Source: UBA1765 sp045615885
Lineage (GTDB): Bacteria; Fibrobacterota; Fibrobacteria; Fibrobacterales; Fibrobacteraceae
Assembly (NCBI GenBank): GCA_045615885.1
Contig: JAZLFR010000031.1
Location: 1 to 64,000 of the forward strand
Length of the DNA stretch: 64,000 nucleotides
Direction of reading: 5' to 3'
The notes below the pieces were generated by a model, which was not told where the DNA came from, ran no database searches, and saw only the letters and a list, made by a program, of their open reading frames with translations. Within the stretch, counting starts at the first letter, position 1. Every line of letters starts with the position of its first letter. Both the position numbers and the translations under genes were made by a program. Below, piece by piece: positions 30,142 to 38,637 of the stretch.

Positions 30142-31209
30142 ATGAAAGAAAAAGCACAAAAACTTATTGAAAAGTACGAAGAATTGGAATCTGAACTCGG
30201 CAATCCGGATGTTCTTTCCGATCAAGCTCGCTACAACAAAATCCACAAGCAGTACAAGGGTATCGAAAAGGCCGTCTTAAAGGCCAAGGAATACCTGCAG
30301 ATGCTTGCCGACCAAGAAGAATACAAGATTGCCCTGGACGATTCCGACCCGGAAATGGTTTCCATGGCAAAAGAAGAGCTTTCCCGCATAGAAAAGGAGC
30401 TCCCGCCGCTTACTGATGAACTCCAGATTTTGATGGTTCCGAAAGACCCTTGGGATTTCCGCAATGCAACGCTCGAAATCCGAGGCGGCACCGGCGGCGA
30501 CGAATCTGCACTCTTTGCAGGCGACCTTTTCCGCATGTACCGTGGCTACTGCGACAAGATGGGCTGGAAGATGACCGTCCAGGACGCAAGCGAAGGCACT
30601 GTCGGCGGCTACAAGGAAATCCGCGTGTTCATCGAAGGCGACAGCGTCTATGGCACACTCAAGTTTGAAAGCGGCGTTCATCGCGTGCAGCGCGTTCCAG
30701 AAACAGAAACACAGGGCCGCGTCCACACCTCCGCAGCGACAGTCGCCATTCTCCCGGAAGCAGAAGAAGTCGATGTTGAAATTCGTGAAGCGGACATTCA
30801 CATGGATACCTACCGTTCCAGCGGCGCTGGCGGCCAGTACATCAACAAGACAGACTCTGCAGTGCGCTTGACCCACATTCCGACCGGCGTCGTCGTGAGC
30901 TGCCAGACAGAACGTTCCCAGCTGCAAAACCGTTTGCACGCCATGGAAATGCTCCGTTCCAAGATCTTGGACGAAGTGATTGCCAAAAAAGAACGCGAAG
31001 AAGCGGCAAGCCGCAAGGCCCTCGTGGGTACAGGTGACCGCTCTGCTAAAATTCGTACTTACAACTACCCGCAGAACCGCGTAACGGACCACCGCATAGG
31101 CCTTACGCTCTACAGTCTCGATTCCGTTGTAACAGGCGACCTGCAGGAACTCATCAACGGCCTCCAGATGGCAAACGCTCAGGAAAAGCTCGGCAAGTTC
31201 AGCGCATAA
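30142..31209 (+). CDS. prfA: Peptide chain release factor 1
   Basis: A 355-residue class I release factor for UAA/UAG. The catalytic GGQ is at residues 230-232 (SSGAGGQYINKTDSAVRLTH). RF1 rather than RF2 is shown by HRVQRVPETETQGRVHTSAA and the KIRTYNYPQNRVTDHRIGLT stretch. No frameshift site, as expected. It is followed 20 bases later by prmC, which methylates this Gln. Confidence 0.97.
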   Translation: MKEKAQKLIEKYEELESELGNPDVLSDQARYNKIHKQYKGIEKAVLKAKEYLQMLADQEEYKIALDDSDPEMVSMAKEELSRIEKELPPLTDELQILMVPKDPWDFRNATLEIRGGTGGDESALFAGDLFRMYRGYCDKMGWKMTVQDASEGTVGGYKEIRVFIEGDSVYGTLKFESGVHRVQRVPETETQGRVHTSAATVAILPEAEEVDVEIREADIHMDTYRSSGAGGQYINKTDSAVRLTHIPTGVVVSCQTERSQLQNRLHAMEMLRSKILDEVIAKKEREEAASRKALVGTGDRSAKIRTYNYPQNRVTDHRIGLTLYSLDSVVTGDLQELINGLQMANAQEKLGKFSA

Positions 31210-31229
31210 CCGGGGCACAAGGACAGCAG

Positions 31230-32090
31230 ATGGATACCGTTCTCGAAATTCTCAACAAGACCACGACCTTCTTCAAGGCCAAGGGCGTACCGAACCCGAA
31301 GCTTGACGCACAGTACATTTTGGCCCACGGGCTCAAAATGAAGCGCATGGATCTGTACCTGAATTTCGACAGGCCGCTCACCGCGGCAGAGCTCGATTTG
31401 CTCCGCCCGATGGTTGCACGCCGCGCAAAGCGCGAACCGCTCCAGCACATTGTCGGGAGCACAAGCTTCCGCGGTCACGAAATCATCTGCGACGCCCGCG
31501 CACTTATCCCGCGCCCCGAAACGGAATCCATTGTCGACTTGCTCAATGAGCGCCTGAAAGGCGTAGAAAACCCGCGCGTAGCTGACATTGGCACTGGCAC
31601 GGGCGCCATCGCGATTTCCGTTGCTAAGGAAATTGCCGGGGCAAAGGTTTTTGCAGGCGACATTTCGGCAGACGCACTTGCACTTGCAAAAGAAAACGCC
31701 AAAGAAAACGAACTTGAAGGGAGCGAAAGCCTCCAGTTCTTTGAAGGCAGCCTTCTTCAATCCCTGCCGGCAGAAGCGTTCCCGTTGCACGGCCTGGTTT
31801 CCAACCCGCCATACATCCCGGACGCAGACAAGGAAGCCTTGCAGCCGGAAGTCAAGTACGACCCGGAAACCGCCTTGTTCGGCGGCGCCGACGGCCTGGA
31901 CCTCGTTCGCGAACTTTTAAAGCAGGCAGAGGGCAAGCTTTTGCCGGGCGCACCGGTGCTCATCGAAATTGCAAGCGGCCAAGAGACCACGCTTGAAAAC
32001 GAAGCCAAGGACTTGCAGACCCTGGAATGGGTCACAAGCCACAAAGACTACTTTGGAAACGTGCGCTTTGTAGAATACAGGGCTAAGTAG
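31230..32090 (+). CDS. prmC: Release factor glutamine methyltransferase
   Basis: A 286-residue SAM-dependent enzyme that methylates the GGQ glutamine of release factors. The N-terminal helical substrate domain is followed by motif I (VADIGTGTGAIAISVA) and the catalytic NPPY at about residues 192-195. The prfA-prmC pair is a classic operon. The stop overlaps the convergent small gene by 8 bases. Confidence 0.96.
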   Translation: MDTVLEILNKTTTFFKAKGVPNPKLDAQYILAHGLKMKRMDLYLNFDRPLTAAELDLLRPMVARRAKREPLQHIVGSTSFRGHEIICDARALIPRPETESIVDLLNERLKGVENPRVADIGTGTGAIAISVAKEIAGAKVFAGDISADALALAKENAKENELEGSESLQFFEGSLLQSLPAEAFPLHGLVSNPPYIPDADKEALQPEVKYDPETALFGGADGLDLVRELLKQAEGKLLPGAPVLIEIASGQETTLENEAKDLQTLEWVTSHKDYFGNVRFVEYRAK

Positions 32091-32277
32091 GAACGACCCC
32101 CAAGGCACTCAGTACGAATGTTTCGCTTTCGCCAGCACGGTAGAATTTACGAAGCATTGCATCGTCATCTTCACCAAACAAGCCAAAACCTGCGATTACC
32201 ATCTGGTCTTCAATGCGCTGCTTAAAGGCTTGAAAACCATCTCTATAAGAATTAGTGAAATTATAGTTAGTGTTCAT
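32083..32277 (-). CDS. Small hypothetical protein, 64 residues
   Basis: Start at the ATG at 32277; the product begins MNTNYNFTNSYRDGFQAFKQ and ends in ETFVLSALGVVPT. Soluble, mildly acidic in the middle (GLFGEDDDAMLRKFYRAGES). No family recognised. TATATA lies about 12 bases upstream, and a TGACACAAAATGACA element at 32302-32316 sits near the -35 position for this strand; the same 15 bases recur upstream of sprA. The promoter signals raise confidence that it is expressed. It overlaps the 3' end of prmC by 8 bases. Confidence 0.5.
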   Translation of the reverse strand: MNTNYNFTNSYRDGFQAFKQRIEDQMVIAGFGLFGEDDDAMLRKFYRAGESETFVLSALGVVPT

Positions 32278-32301
32278 GTGTACATATATAGAAACCGTAT
32301 A

Positions 32302-32316
32302 TGACACAAAATGACA
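32302..32316 (-). promoter_or_regulatory. TGACACAAAATGACA element
   Basis: TGACA repeated with a 10-base period, identical to 61856-61870. It is 25 bases upstream of the small gene ending at 32083. Confidence 0.45.
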
Positions 32317-32340
32317 CTTGGAGCTTTTCCCCAAAAAAAT

Positions 32341-32805
32341 TTATTCTATGACTTCGGCAGTGACCATGGCATGGCCCACCTTGTCGAGGCCAATCTTTTT
32401 ACCGGCGGCGGCGCTCAAATCAAGAATGCGCCCCTTTGCATACGGGCCACGGTCATTCACGCGCACAACCACACTTTCGCCTGTGTCATCGCGCGTCACG
32501 CGGAGCATTGTATTGAACGGAAGCGACTTGTGGGCACAGGTCATTTCACTCGGGTCAAACGTTTCACCGTTTGCGGTCAAGTTGCCTTCGAGTCCCGGAC
32601 CATAGTAGCTTGCCTCGCCATGCAACACTTCGCCAACGGTCGCCGTAGACTTTTTCGAAGAAGCGTCTTTCTTTACATTGTCAGCTGTGGCCTTGATTCC
32701 CTTGCCGCCTGGGTAGCCACCCAGGTCACGGTCATAACCGTGACGCACCGGCATGGTGCATGCGGCAAACAAAACGCAAATCAATGCCAAAACAAGTTTC
32801 GCCAT
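32341..32805 (-). CDS. rlpA: RlpA-like septal ring lipoprotein
   Basis: A 154-residue lipoprotein (MAKLVLALICVLFAAC, Cys16). A double-psi beta-barrel covers about residues 65-154, with RlpA motifs GEASYYGPGLEGNLTANGE, the MTCAHKSLPFNTMLRV stretch and VVVRVNDRGPYAKGRILDLS. RlpA proteins can cleave glycan strands lacking stem peptides; the SPOR domain of the E. coli protein is absent. The start at 32805 lies 4 bases after the upstream TPR gene; a longer frame from 32862 would overlap it and lacks a signal. Full catalytic activity is not certain. Confidence 0.88.
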   Translation of the reverse strand: MAKLVLALICVLFAACTMPVRHGYDRDLGGYPGGKGIKATADNVKKDASSKKSTATVGEVLHGEASYYGPGLEGNLTANGETFDPSEMTCAHKSLPFNTMLRVTRDDTGESVVVRVNDRGPYAKGRILDLSAAAGKKIGLDKVGHAMVTAEVIE

Positions 32806-32809
32806 AGAA

Positions 32810-34720
32810 CTATTCAAAGTCATACATGCTGTTGTATGAATTTTCCAAAACTTCGTCTTCACGTGCCTTCACTTCTTCACGCTTTTCTTCCTGCTTCTGA
32901 AGGCTATATTCTTCGTAATAATCTTTTGAAAGCTCCTTGGCTCGTTCTTCATTCTGCGAAACCCTTTTACGGAGTCTTTCCAATTCATCATCAGAAATGG
33001 AAAGCTTGCCAGACAGCAATTTTATTGCCTGCTGCCCCCATTTTGTACGAGGGTATTCTTCCCGGAGAATCTTGTAACGGCCAGCAGCGAGAGCAACGCT
33101 ATCGGGATCGATTATGGAATAAAGCACTGCAGTCATATAGAGAGCTTGAATCCCCGCTTCGGTTCCTTTAAATTCGACATAGACGCTGTCATAGGCGTTC
33201 AGTGCCCTGGTATAGGCCGTATCGATTTCTTCAATGGCTTCTGGAGGCAAGCTCTGCGCCGCAAGCCACAGGCTTTCTGCTTCAAGGAAGCGTTCATGGG
33301 CAACATCTTCACGAGTCTTCAATGTTACGCGCTGGCCCATATTCGCCTGGGCCTGTTTTGCATAATCCGTTTCGGGGAAGCGTTCTATCAATTCGTTATA
33401 ATACTCTTCTGCAGTTTCTGGATCATGCATGAATTCGTCATAAATAAAGGCCCGGGCATACATGGCTCGCAAAATGCGCAGGGAGTCTTCCGGCGACGTT
33501 TCTATGATGTTGTTCAACCTGGTTATAGCACTATCCACCTCGGAAAGCTTGAACAGGAACAGTTCCGCAATCTGGAATTCATTGTCAAAGAACGGTTTTT
33601 CTTTGCGCTGCAGGGAATCCATGTCATCATTGTTGCCTTGCAAAATCAGCAAGCGTTTTAACGCATCGTATTTATCCTGGCAGTCGCGCCCCCACTGGCT
33701 AGAGGGGCGTGCGGTATAGCCGCTATCGAAATAGTCCAGAGCGAGCGTGTAAACCTTGGTATCAACCTGCTCATGAGTTCCCAGTCTGTAATAAGCCCTT
33801 GCCGCAGACTCCGTCTTCGGGAAATCTTCCGTAATTTTATGGAACACGGCAGAACCTTCGGCAAATTTCTTAGCTTCGTAAAGCAGTTCGCCATGACGGG
33901 CAAGAGCTTCCTTGAAATGTTGTTCAAAATCCGGATTCTTTGCAATCTCAAGATATTCCGCCGCAGCCGGTTCAAACTGTTCCAAATGAGCCAGGCATTC
34001 AGCAGCCTGCGTCTTTGCAGTGTAGCGGTCACGCAATACAAGGGAATCCACTTCTTTTGCAATGTAGTGTTCGCGGGCCTTGTCATAGTTTTCCTTGCCG
34101 TAATAAAGCGTTGCAAGCCTAAAATGCGCCTTGCCCCGCATGAACGGAGTTCCGGCAGTGTCGGCAAGCAAGGCTTCCAGGGCGGCAATCGCCTGGCCCG
34201 GGTCTTCCGACTGTTCTTCGACAAGGGAAAGCAGGTTCAGACCCTGGTAGTAATACGGATGCTTTTTACCTGCAGAAATTATCGGTTCCAGGGCAAAACG
34301 GGCAATGTTGTATTCCTGATTTTTGTACAGGCAGTAAGCGCGCTGGTATTCCACGGTCGGCATGGAATCATGGTCTGCAAAATAGCGTTCAAATTCATCA
34401 TACTTGACAACCGCCTTGCTGCATTCCCCCTTGTGGCGGTACGATTCCGCAATCAAAAATACGGCCTGGGCAGTACGTTTTTTATTATCGGGAAAGCGTT
34501 CCAAGACATGGGAGCCCTTTTCGATAACCTTGTCGTATTTTTCAGCCTCTTCGCCAGAGGGCTTTTCGTCTTCGTTGCCGGTGGAATCAACGCGGGCAGT
34601 GCGCAATTCTTCCGCCTCTTCGTACTTGCGCTCTGCATTGAACATGTGGTTCAAATAGGCGCAACAGGTGCACCCTTCAAACAGCAACGCAACAGCAATC
34701 AATACGAGCAAGCGAATCAT
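32810..34720 (-). CDS. TPR-repeat lipoprotein
   Basis: A 636-residue lipoprotein (MIRLLVLIAVALLFEGC, Cys17, followed by another CC). Nearly the whole chain is TPR-like helical hairpins, for example AVFLIAESYRHKGECSKAVV, ATLYYGKENYDKAREHYIAK, ARAYYRLGTHEQVDTKVYTL and TAEEYYNELIERFPETDYAK. The LGTH, AYYRLG and RFPETDYAKQA words recall BamD and YbgF-type outer-membrane assembly factors. The C-terminal 60 residues form a charged coiled coil. It likely scaffolds an envelope complex and is co-transcribed with rlpA. Confidence 0.82.
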   Translation of the reverse strand: MIRLLVLIAVALLFEGCTCCAYLNHMFNAERKYEEAEELRTARVDSTGNEDEKPSGEEAEKYDKVIEKGSHVLERFPDNKKRTAQAVFLIAESYRHKGECSKAVVKYDEFERYFADHDSMPTVEYQRAYCLYKNQEYNIARFALEPIISAGKKHPYYYQGLNLLSLVEEQSEDPGQAIAALEALLADTAGTPFMRGKAHFRLATLYYGKENYDKAREHYIAKEVDSLVLRDRYTAKTQAAECLAHLEQFEPAAAEYLEIAKNPDFEQHFKEALARHGELLYEAKKFAEGSAVFHKITEDFPKTESAARAYYRLGTHEQVDTKVYTLALDYFDSGYTARPSSQWGRDCQDKYDALKRLLILQGNNDDMDSLQRKEKPFFDNEFQIAELFLFKLSEVDSAITRLNNIIETSPEDSLRILRAMYARAFIYDEFMHDPETAEEYYNELIERFPETDYAKQAQANMGQRVTLKTREDVAHERFLEAESLWLAAQSLPPEAIEEIDTAYTRALNAYDSVYVEFKGTEAGIQALYMTAVLYSIIDPDSVALAAGRYKILREEYPRTKWGQQAIKLLSGKLSISDDELERLRKRVSQNEERAKELSKDYYEEYSLQKQEEKREEVKAREDEVLENSYNSMYDFE

Positions 34721-34761
34721 AGCGGGAGTAAGATAGAATTTTAGCAGGCGCTAGATTAGCA

Positions 34762-35337
34762 CTACTTCAGCTTCTTGCCGTCTTTAAAGGCATTTCCGAC
34801 AACGCCACCGAGCAAACGGTAGGTATTGCCGATGCCGTCAAAGCAAATGAGCTCCATTTTATCAAGATCCGGGTTGCCCTTGGCATCCAGACAGGCTTCG
34901 TCGCAACGGATATTCACGATGTCTGCGACCAGGTTGCAGCCACCACCGACCTCGTCTTCGCCGATCTTTTCCTTGACCCTGCATTCGATGGTCATCGGGA
35001 AGTTCGTAAAAACAGGAGCATTTACGAATTCAGATTTCTCGACGGTAAAGCCTGCCTTTTCAACCTTGTTTGGCTCCTTGTCGCCAGAAACGAGGCCCAC
35101 ATAATCGGCGCAGGCGACATTCTTCCTGTCGGCAAGCGCCACTGTAAATTCGTCGTTTGCGACCAGGTTTGCCGTAGTCGCGTGCTTGCCAAGCGAAATG
35201 CAGATCTGTTCATAGTCCCACTGGCCGACCCAGGCCGCGGTCATGGCATTCGCCTTGCCGTTTTTGTCGTATGTTCCAATCACTGCGACAGGCATCGGCT
35301 GGAGCCAAGCCTTTTTACCAAAATTTTTGTGAGCCAT
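34762..35337 (-). CDS. Flavin reductase family protein
   Basis: A 191-residue FMN-binding split-barrel protein (LQPMPVAVIGTYDKNGKANA, MTAAWVGQWDYEQICISLGK, TTANLVANDEFTVALADRK, NAPVFTNFPMTIECRVKE). Such proteins bind FMN and may act as flavin reductases or redox partners. Single gene with no oxygenase partner nearby. The substrate is unknown. Confidence 0.87.
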   Translation of the reverse strand: MAHKNFGKKAWLQPMPVAVIGTYDKNGKANAMTAAWVGQWDYEQICISLGKHATTANLVANDEFTVALADRKNVACADYVGLVSGDKEPNKVEKAGFTVEKSEFVNAPVFTNFPMTIECRVKEKIGEDEVGGGCNLVADIVNIRCDEACLDAKGNPDLDKMELICFDGIGNTYRLLGGVVGNAFKDGKKLK

Positions 35338-35577
35338 GCAAGCCTCTTACTTAATGAAATTTGTCAGCCTCCTTGCAATTGCAGTCAAAGCGACATTTGC
35401 TTCGCCTCTTTGAACGTGCTTTCCTTGTGCAAAAAAGCCTTCATTGAACATTCTCTGTTTTTTATGGAAAATACATTTTTCAAAGGATATAAAATAGTCT
35501 TTTCTATATTTTGCGCACAATTTCGACAAGACCGACATTCCAAATTGATTTTTTGAGATCGTCACAAGCAGTTCAAC
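35338..35577. other. Intergenic region between divergent genes
   Basis: 240 bases between the flavin reductase and nhaC starts. AT-rich around 35455-35525, with TATATT at about 35505 and CAAAGGATATAAAATAG nearby. Short frames on both strands look random. Presumably two divergent promoters. Confidence 0.4.
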
Positions 35578-36924
35578 ATGGAATTCATAGCCTTTGGCAC
35601 ATTTGCAGCAATCCTTATGACGGGCATCATTGCAGGCGTTCCGCTATGGATTTCGCTGTTGCTTGGTTTGGTGGTGTTCTTGACCTACGGCAAGCTTCGC
35701 GGCTTTGCATTGCGCAAACTTTTGAAGATGTCGGCCCACAGCATGCTTACGGCAAAAAACATCGCCATCGTAATGCTTTTGATCGGAGCGCTTTCTGCGC
35801 TGTGGCGCTCCTGCGGCACTATCGCCTACATAGTTTCCTGGAGTCTGAACTTCATTGAGCCCGCGTTCTTTTTGCCTGCAGTCTTTGTGCTGAACACATT
35901 GATGTCGGTACTGACGGGCACTTCCTTCGGCACGGTGGCCACCATGGGAATCATCTCCATGAGCATAGGCAGCACCCTGGGCATGGAACCGGTATATACC
36001 GCCGGTGCTGTGCTTTCGGGGGCATACTTCGGAGACCGCTGTTCGCCAATTTCTACCAGCGCGATTTTCGTTGCCGAAGTGACAAAGACGAAACTTTACA
36101 GTAACATAGCCATTATGTGCAAGACCTGCATTGCGGCCTTCCTGTTGAGCCTTGGATTGTATTTTGCGCTAAGTAATTTCGGCAGCACAAACTTTGCAAA
36201 TGACGGGCGCGCAGCCCTTGCCACTGCACAGCAGCTTTTTGCAACACACTTCAACATGAGTTGGGCATTATTGCTACCGGCCTTCGGCATCATCGTACTT
36301 TCGGTGCTTCGAGTCGATGTAAAAATCAACATGGCGGTAAGCATTGTCTTGGCAGGAACCTTGAACTGCTTTCTGCAAGGCGCAGATGCTACAGAAACTC
36401 TGAAAACATCGTTCTTCGGTTTTGAAAGTAGCGACGCTGCCATAAGCACCATGCTGAATGGAGGAGGCATGTTCGGCATGATAAAGTTGACCGTGGTGGT
36501 GTGCATAGCCCTTTGCTATGCAGGAATATTCCGTGGCACAGACATGCTTTCCCGCGTGACCTATTCATTGGAGCGCCTGGCGCAAAGGACCTCGCCATTT
36601 ACAAGCCTGCTTGTGACGTCCGTCGTCACCAACATGCTAGCCTGCAACCAGACCCTTTCCATTACGCTTACAAGCGAACTTTGCCAAGGTTTTGTGGTAA
36701 ACAGAAACGGAGAACCTGACAGAAGCCGTTTGGCTCAGTTCATAGAAAATTCCTGCATCACCATAGCTCCCATGATACCATGGTCCATTGCAAGCATCAT
36801 ACCTATCGGCATGCTGCAAGCAGGCACAAAGCCAATTCTATTCGCTTTTTACCTCTACCTAGTTCCCTTGACGCAGTTGGCAGCAGATTGGGTCTGTTGC
36901 ACAAAAATCAGGAACAGAAAATAG
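35578..36924 (+). CDS. nhaC: Na+/H+ antiporter, NhaC family
   Basis: A 448-residue inner-membrane protein with about eleven helices. NhaC-type motifs include VLNTLMSVLTGTSFGTVATM, GAYFGDRCSPISTSAIFVAE (conserved GD.CSP motif) and LACNQTLSITLTSELCQG. It probably exchanges Na+ for protons, or an organic substrate as in MleN relatives. The sodium gradient it tunes would also serve the GltS symporter at 28 kb. Confidence 0.9.
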   Translation: MEFIAFGTFAAILMTGIIAGVPLWISLLLGLVVFLTYGKLRGFALRKLLKMSAHSMLTAKNIAIVMLLIGALSALWRSCGTIAYIVSWSLNFIEPAFFLPAVFVLNTLMSVLTGTSFGTVATMGIISMSIGSTLGMEPVYTAGAVLSGAYFGDRCSPISTSAIFVAEVTKTKLYSNIAIMCKTCIAAFLLSLGLYFALSNFGSTNFANDGRAALATAQQLFATHFNMSWALLLPAFGIIVLSVLRVDVKINMAVSIVLAGTLNCFLQGADATETLKTSFFGFESSDAAISTMLNGGGMFGMIKLTVVVCIALCYAGIFRGTDMLSRVTYSLERLAQRTSPFTSLLVTSVVTNMLACNQTLSITLTSELCQGFVVNRNGEPDRSRLAQFIENSCITIAPMIPWSIASIIPIGMLQAGTKPILFAFYLYLVPLTQLAADWVCCTKIRNRK

Positions 36925-36952
36925 ATACGAAATCGAGTTCTAGACGTCTTTT

Positions 36953-37717
36953 CTACTTGCAGCTAAAGCCCTGGAGCTCGAGCGCAGCCTTCACATCTTC
37001 AAATGTTGAAATGCGCTTCATGTCCATAGCCTTGATGAAGTCGCTTTCGTTTGCAGTGTGCATTCTAAGGCCAGCCACGGTCGGAGTAACTTCGCCCTTG
37101 CCACTTGCGGCAAAGCGACGCATGAGTTCTACCCTGCGGTCCTGAAGTTCCGGCGGAAGGAACACGTCGGTAACAATGTCGATGTCCTTGATTTCGTTGC
37201 CCGAGAATGCAAAAGAAATAGTCACATGGTTCTTGAGGCCGCCAAATTCGCTGTTCACTCCGCAAGTCATTTTCTTTTCGCCCTTGGCATTTTTTGCAGG
37301 CTTCTTGGTTTCTGCAATCTTCTGGATATTGAAAGGCTTGAGCAGGCGATCTTCATTAGCACCACCAACGATAACATCTACAACCTGACGGTTCTTGATC
37401 AGATAGAAAGTCGGAAATGCGCGAATGTTGAACTGCTGCATCACTCCTGCAACATCGGCATCGTCGGCATTCACGGAACCGACCTTGAGATCCTTGTAAT
37501 TTTTTGCAAGGCCAATGATTGTCGGAATCATGGCAAGGCAGGGCGGGCAGCTAGGCGAAGAAAATTCAAGAATCACAGCCTTGTCTGTATTCAAAATTTC
37601 TTTTTCAAAATTATTATCGTTGATCTTTACGATTGCACCTTCAGCAAATGCGCAAGTGAACGCACCGACCATTGCAATGCACATCACTACTTTGGCAAAG
37701 AAATTCTTCTTAAACAT
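36953..37717 (-). CDS. Exported thioredoxin-fold protein with CPPC motif
   Basis: A 254-residue protein. The start at 37717 is chosen because GGAG lies 8 bases upstream and it opens into a signal peptide (MFKKNFFAKVVMCIAMVGAF, cleavage after AFA). The thioredoxin fold spans about residues 30-125 with active site SPSCPPCLAMIPT (CPPC rather than CGPC) and the cis-Pro loop FNIRAFPTFYLI. The C-terminal half is another alpha/beta segment without a recognised family; it has a lone TCGV cysteine and ends in FSCK. It probably works on periplasmic disulfides and is divergent from an exported nitroreductase-like protein. Confidence 0.83.
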   Translation of the reverse strand: MFKKNFFAKVVMCIAMVGAFTCAFAEGAIVKINDNNFEKEILNTDKAVILEFSSPSCPPCLAMIPTIIGLAKNYKDLKVGSVNADDADVAGVMQQFNIRAFPTFYLIKNRQVVDVIVGGANEDRLLKPFNIQKIAETKKPAKNAKGEKKMTCGVNSEFGGLKNHVTISFAFSGNEIKDIDIVTDVFLPPELQDRRVELMRRFAASGKGEVTPTVAGLRMHTANESDFIKAMDMKRISTFEDVKAALELQGFSCK

Positions 37718-37845
37718 TCGCAAACTCCATTTTTCAATTCTGCCTGCAAAAATAAAAATTAAATCAACAATTATCCTACTACTTTTTACTTACGCAACGG
37801 CAATTATATAAATTTAGGCAGATCAGTTTTCGCAAAGGAGTTTTT

Positions 37846-38466
37846 ATGAAATTCAAATTTTTGGCAGTTCTCGCCCTCTCAATTCCTATGTTTGCCTTTG
37901 CCGCAGACGCTATCAAGTTTGACGCCCCGCCAACCAAGTTGAACAAAGACGTGATGCAGGCATTCAGCACGCGCAAATCGGCAAAAAGCTTTACAGAAAA
38001 AGTTGTTCCGCAAAAAGAAATCGGCAACATATTGTGGGCTGCAAACGGAATCAATCGCCCAGAAAGCGGCGACCGCACGGCACCATCAGCACTCAACCAG
38101 CAAGAAGTTAGTTTATACGTATTCGACCAGCAGAATGTTTACCTTTACGACCACAAGGCTCACGCAATGAACCTGGTTGTAAAAGGCGACCATCGAGCAC
38201 TCTTTACAGAACGCATGAAGACTCCGGTCATCATCTTGCTCGTGAGCGATGTTTCCAAATTCTCGTATGGCAGCGCAGAAGACCAACGCATGACAGGAGC
38301 AATGGACGCAGGCATTGTTTCGCAGAACATCAGCATCTACTGCGCAGGCGCGGGCATCGACACGCGCGTTCGCGCCAGCATGGACAAGGCAGGCCTGCAA
38401 AAATTGCTCAAGCTGAACGAAAAGCAAATTCCGATGCTAAATCACGCCGTAGGCTACGAAAAATAA
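37846..38466 (+). CDS. Exported nitroreductase-family (SagB-like) protein
   Basis: A 206-residue protein with a Sec signal peptide (MKFKFLAVLALSIPMFAFAA). The FMN-dependent nitroreductase fold is seen in VMQAFSTRKSAKSFTEKVVP, NILWAANGINRPESGDRTAP, NQQEVSLYVF, and the C-terminal QNISIYCAGAGIDTRVRASM stretch. Most nitroreductases are cytoplasmic, so export with a flavin is unusual. The neighbouring divergent CPPC thioredoxin-fold gene suggests a periplasmic redox pair. The 3' end abuts a truncated HAD gene on the other strand. Confidence 0.83.
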   Translation: MKFKFLAVLALSIPMFAFAADAIKFDAPPTKLNKDVMQAFSTRKSAKSFTEKVVPQKEIGNILWAANGINRPESGDRTAPSALNQQEVSLYVFDQQNVYLYDHKAHAMNLVVKGDHRALFTERMKTPVIILLVSDVSKFSYGSAEDQRMTGAMDAGIVSQNISIYCAGAGIDTRVRASMDKAGLQKLLKLNEKQIPMLNHAVGYEK

Positions 38467-38623
38467 TTTCCTGAAGGTTCTTCCCCATCACATTTCGCAG
38501 GTCATCTTCAGAAATCACCTTGCCCGTATTGTTCTTCAGGAACACCTGATTCCATATCAGCGTCAAGGGAGCGACAGTATCCCAGAGGGTTCCATCAAGA
38601 TCAAAAATTACGGCTTTAAGCAT
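38408..38623 (-). pseudogene. Truncated HAD-family hydrolase
   Basis: Starts as a normal HAD phosphatase: MLKAVIFDLDGTLWDTVAPL, then LIWNQVFLKNNTGKVISEDD and NVMGKNLQEIIF, with motif I DLDGT intact. The resemblance ends near residue 53, at about 38466, where the frame runs into the 3' end of the exported nitroreductase gene. The rest of the enzyme (normally about 210 residues) is gone. This is a 5' fragment left by a deletion or insertion. Confidence 0.82.
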
Positions 38624-38637
38624 GGGCGCAAATTTAA

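Noticed and set aside
35347..35565. 72-codon minus-strand frame between the flavin reductase and nhaC
   Set aside because: Covers the presumed divergent promoters; no ribosome site and no family.
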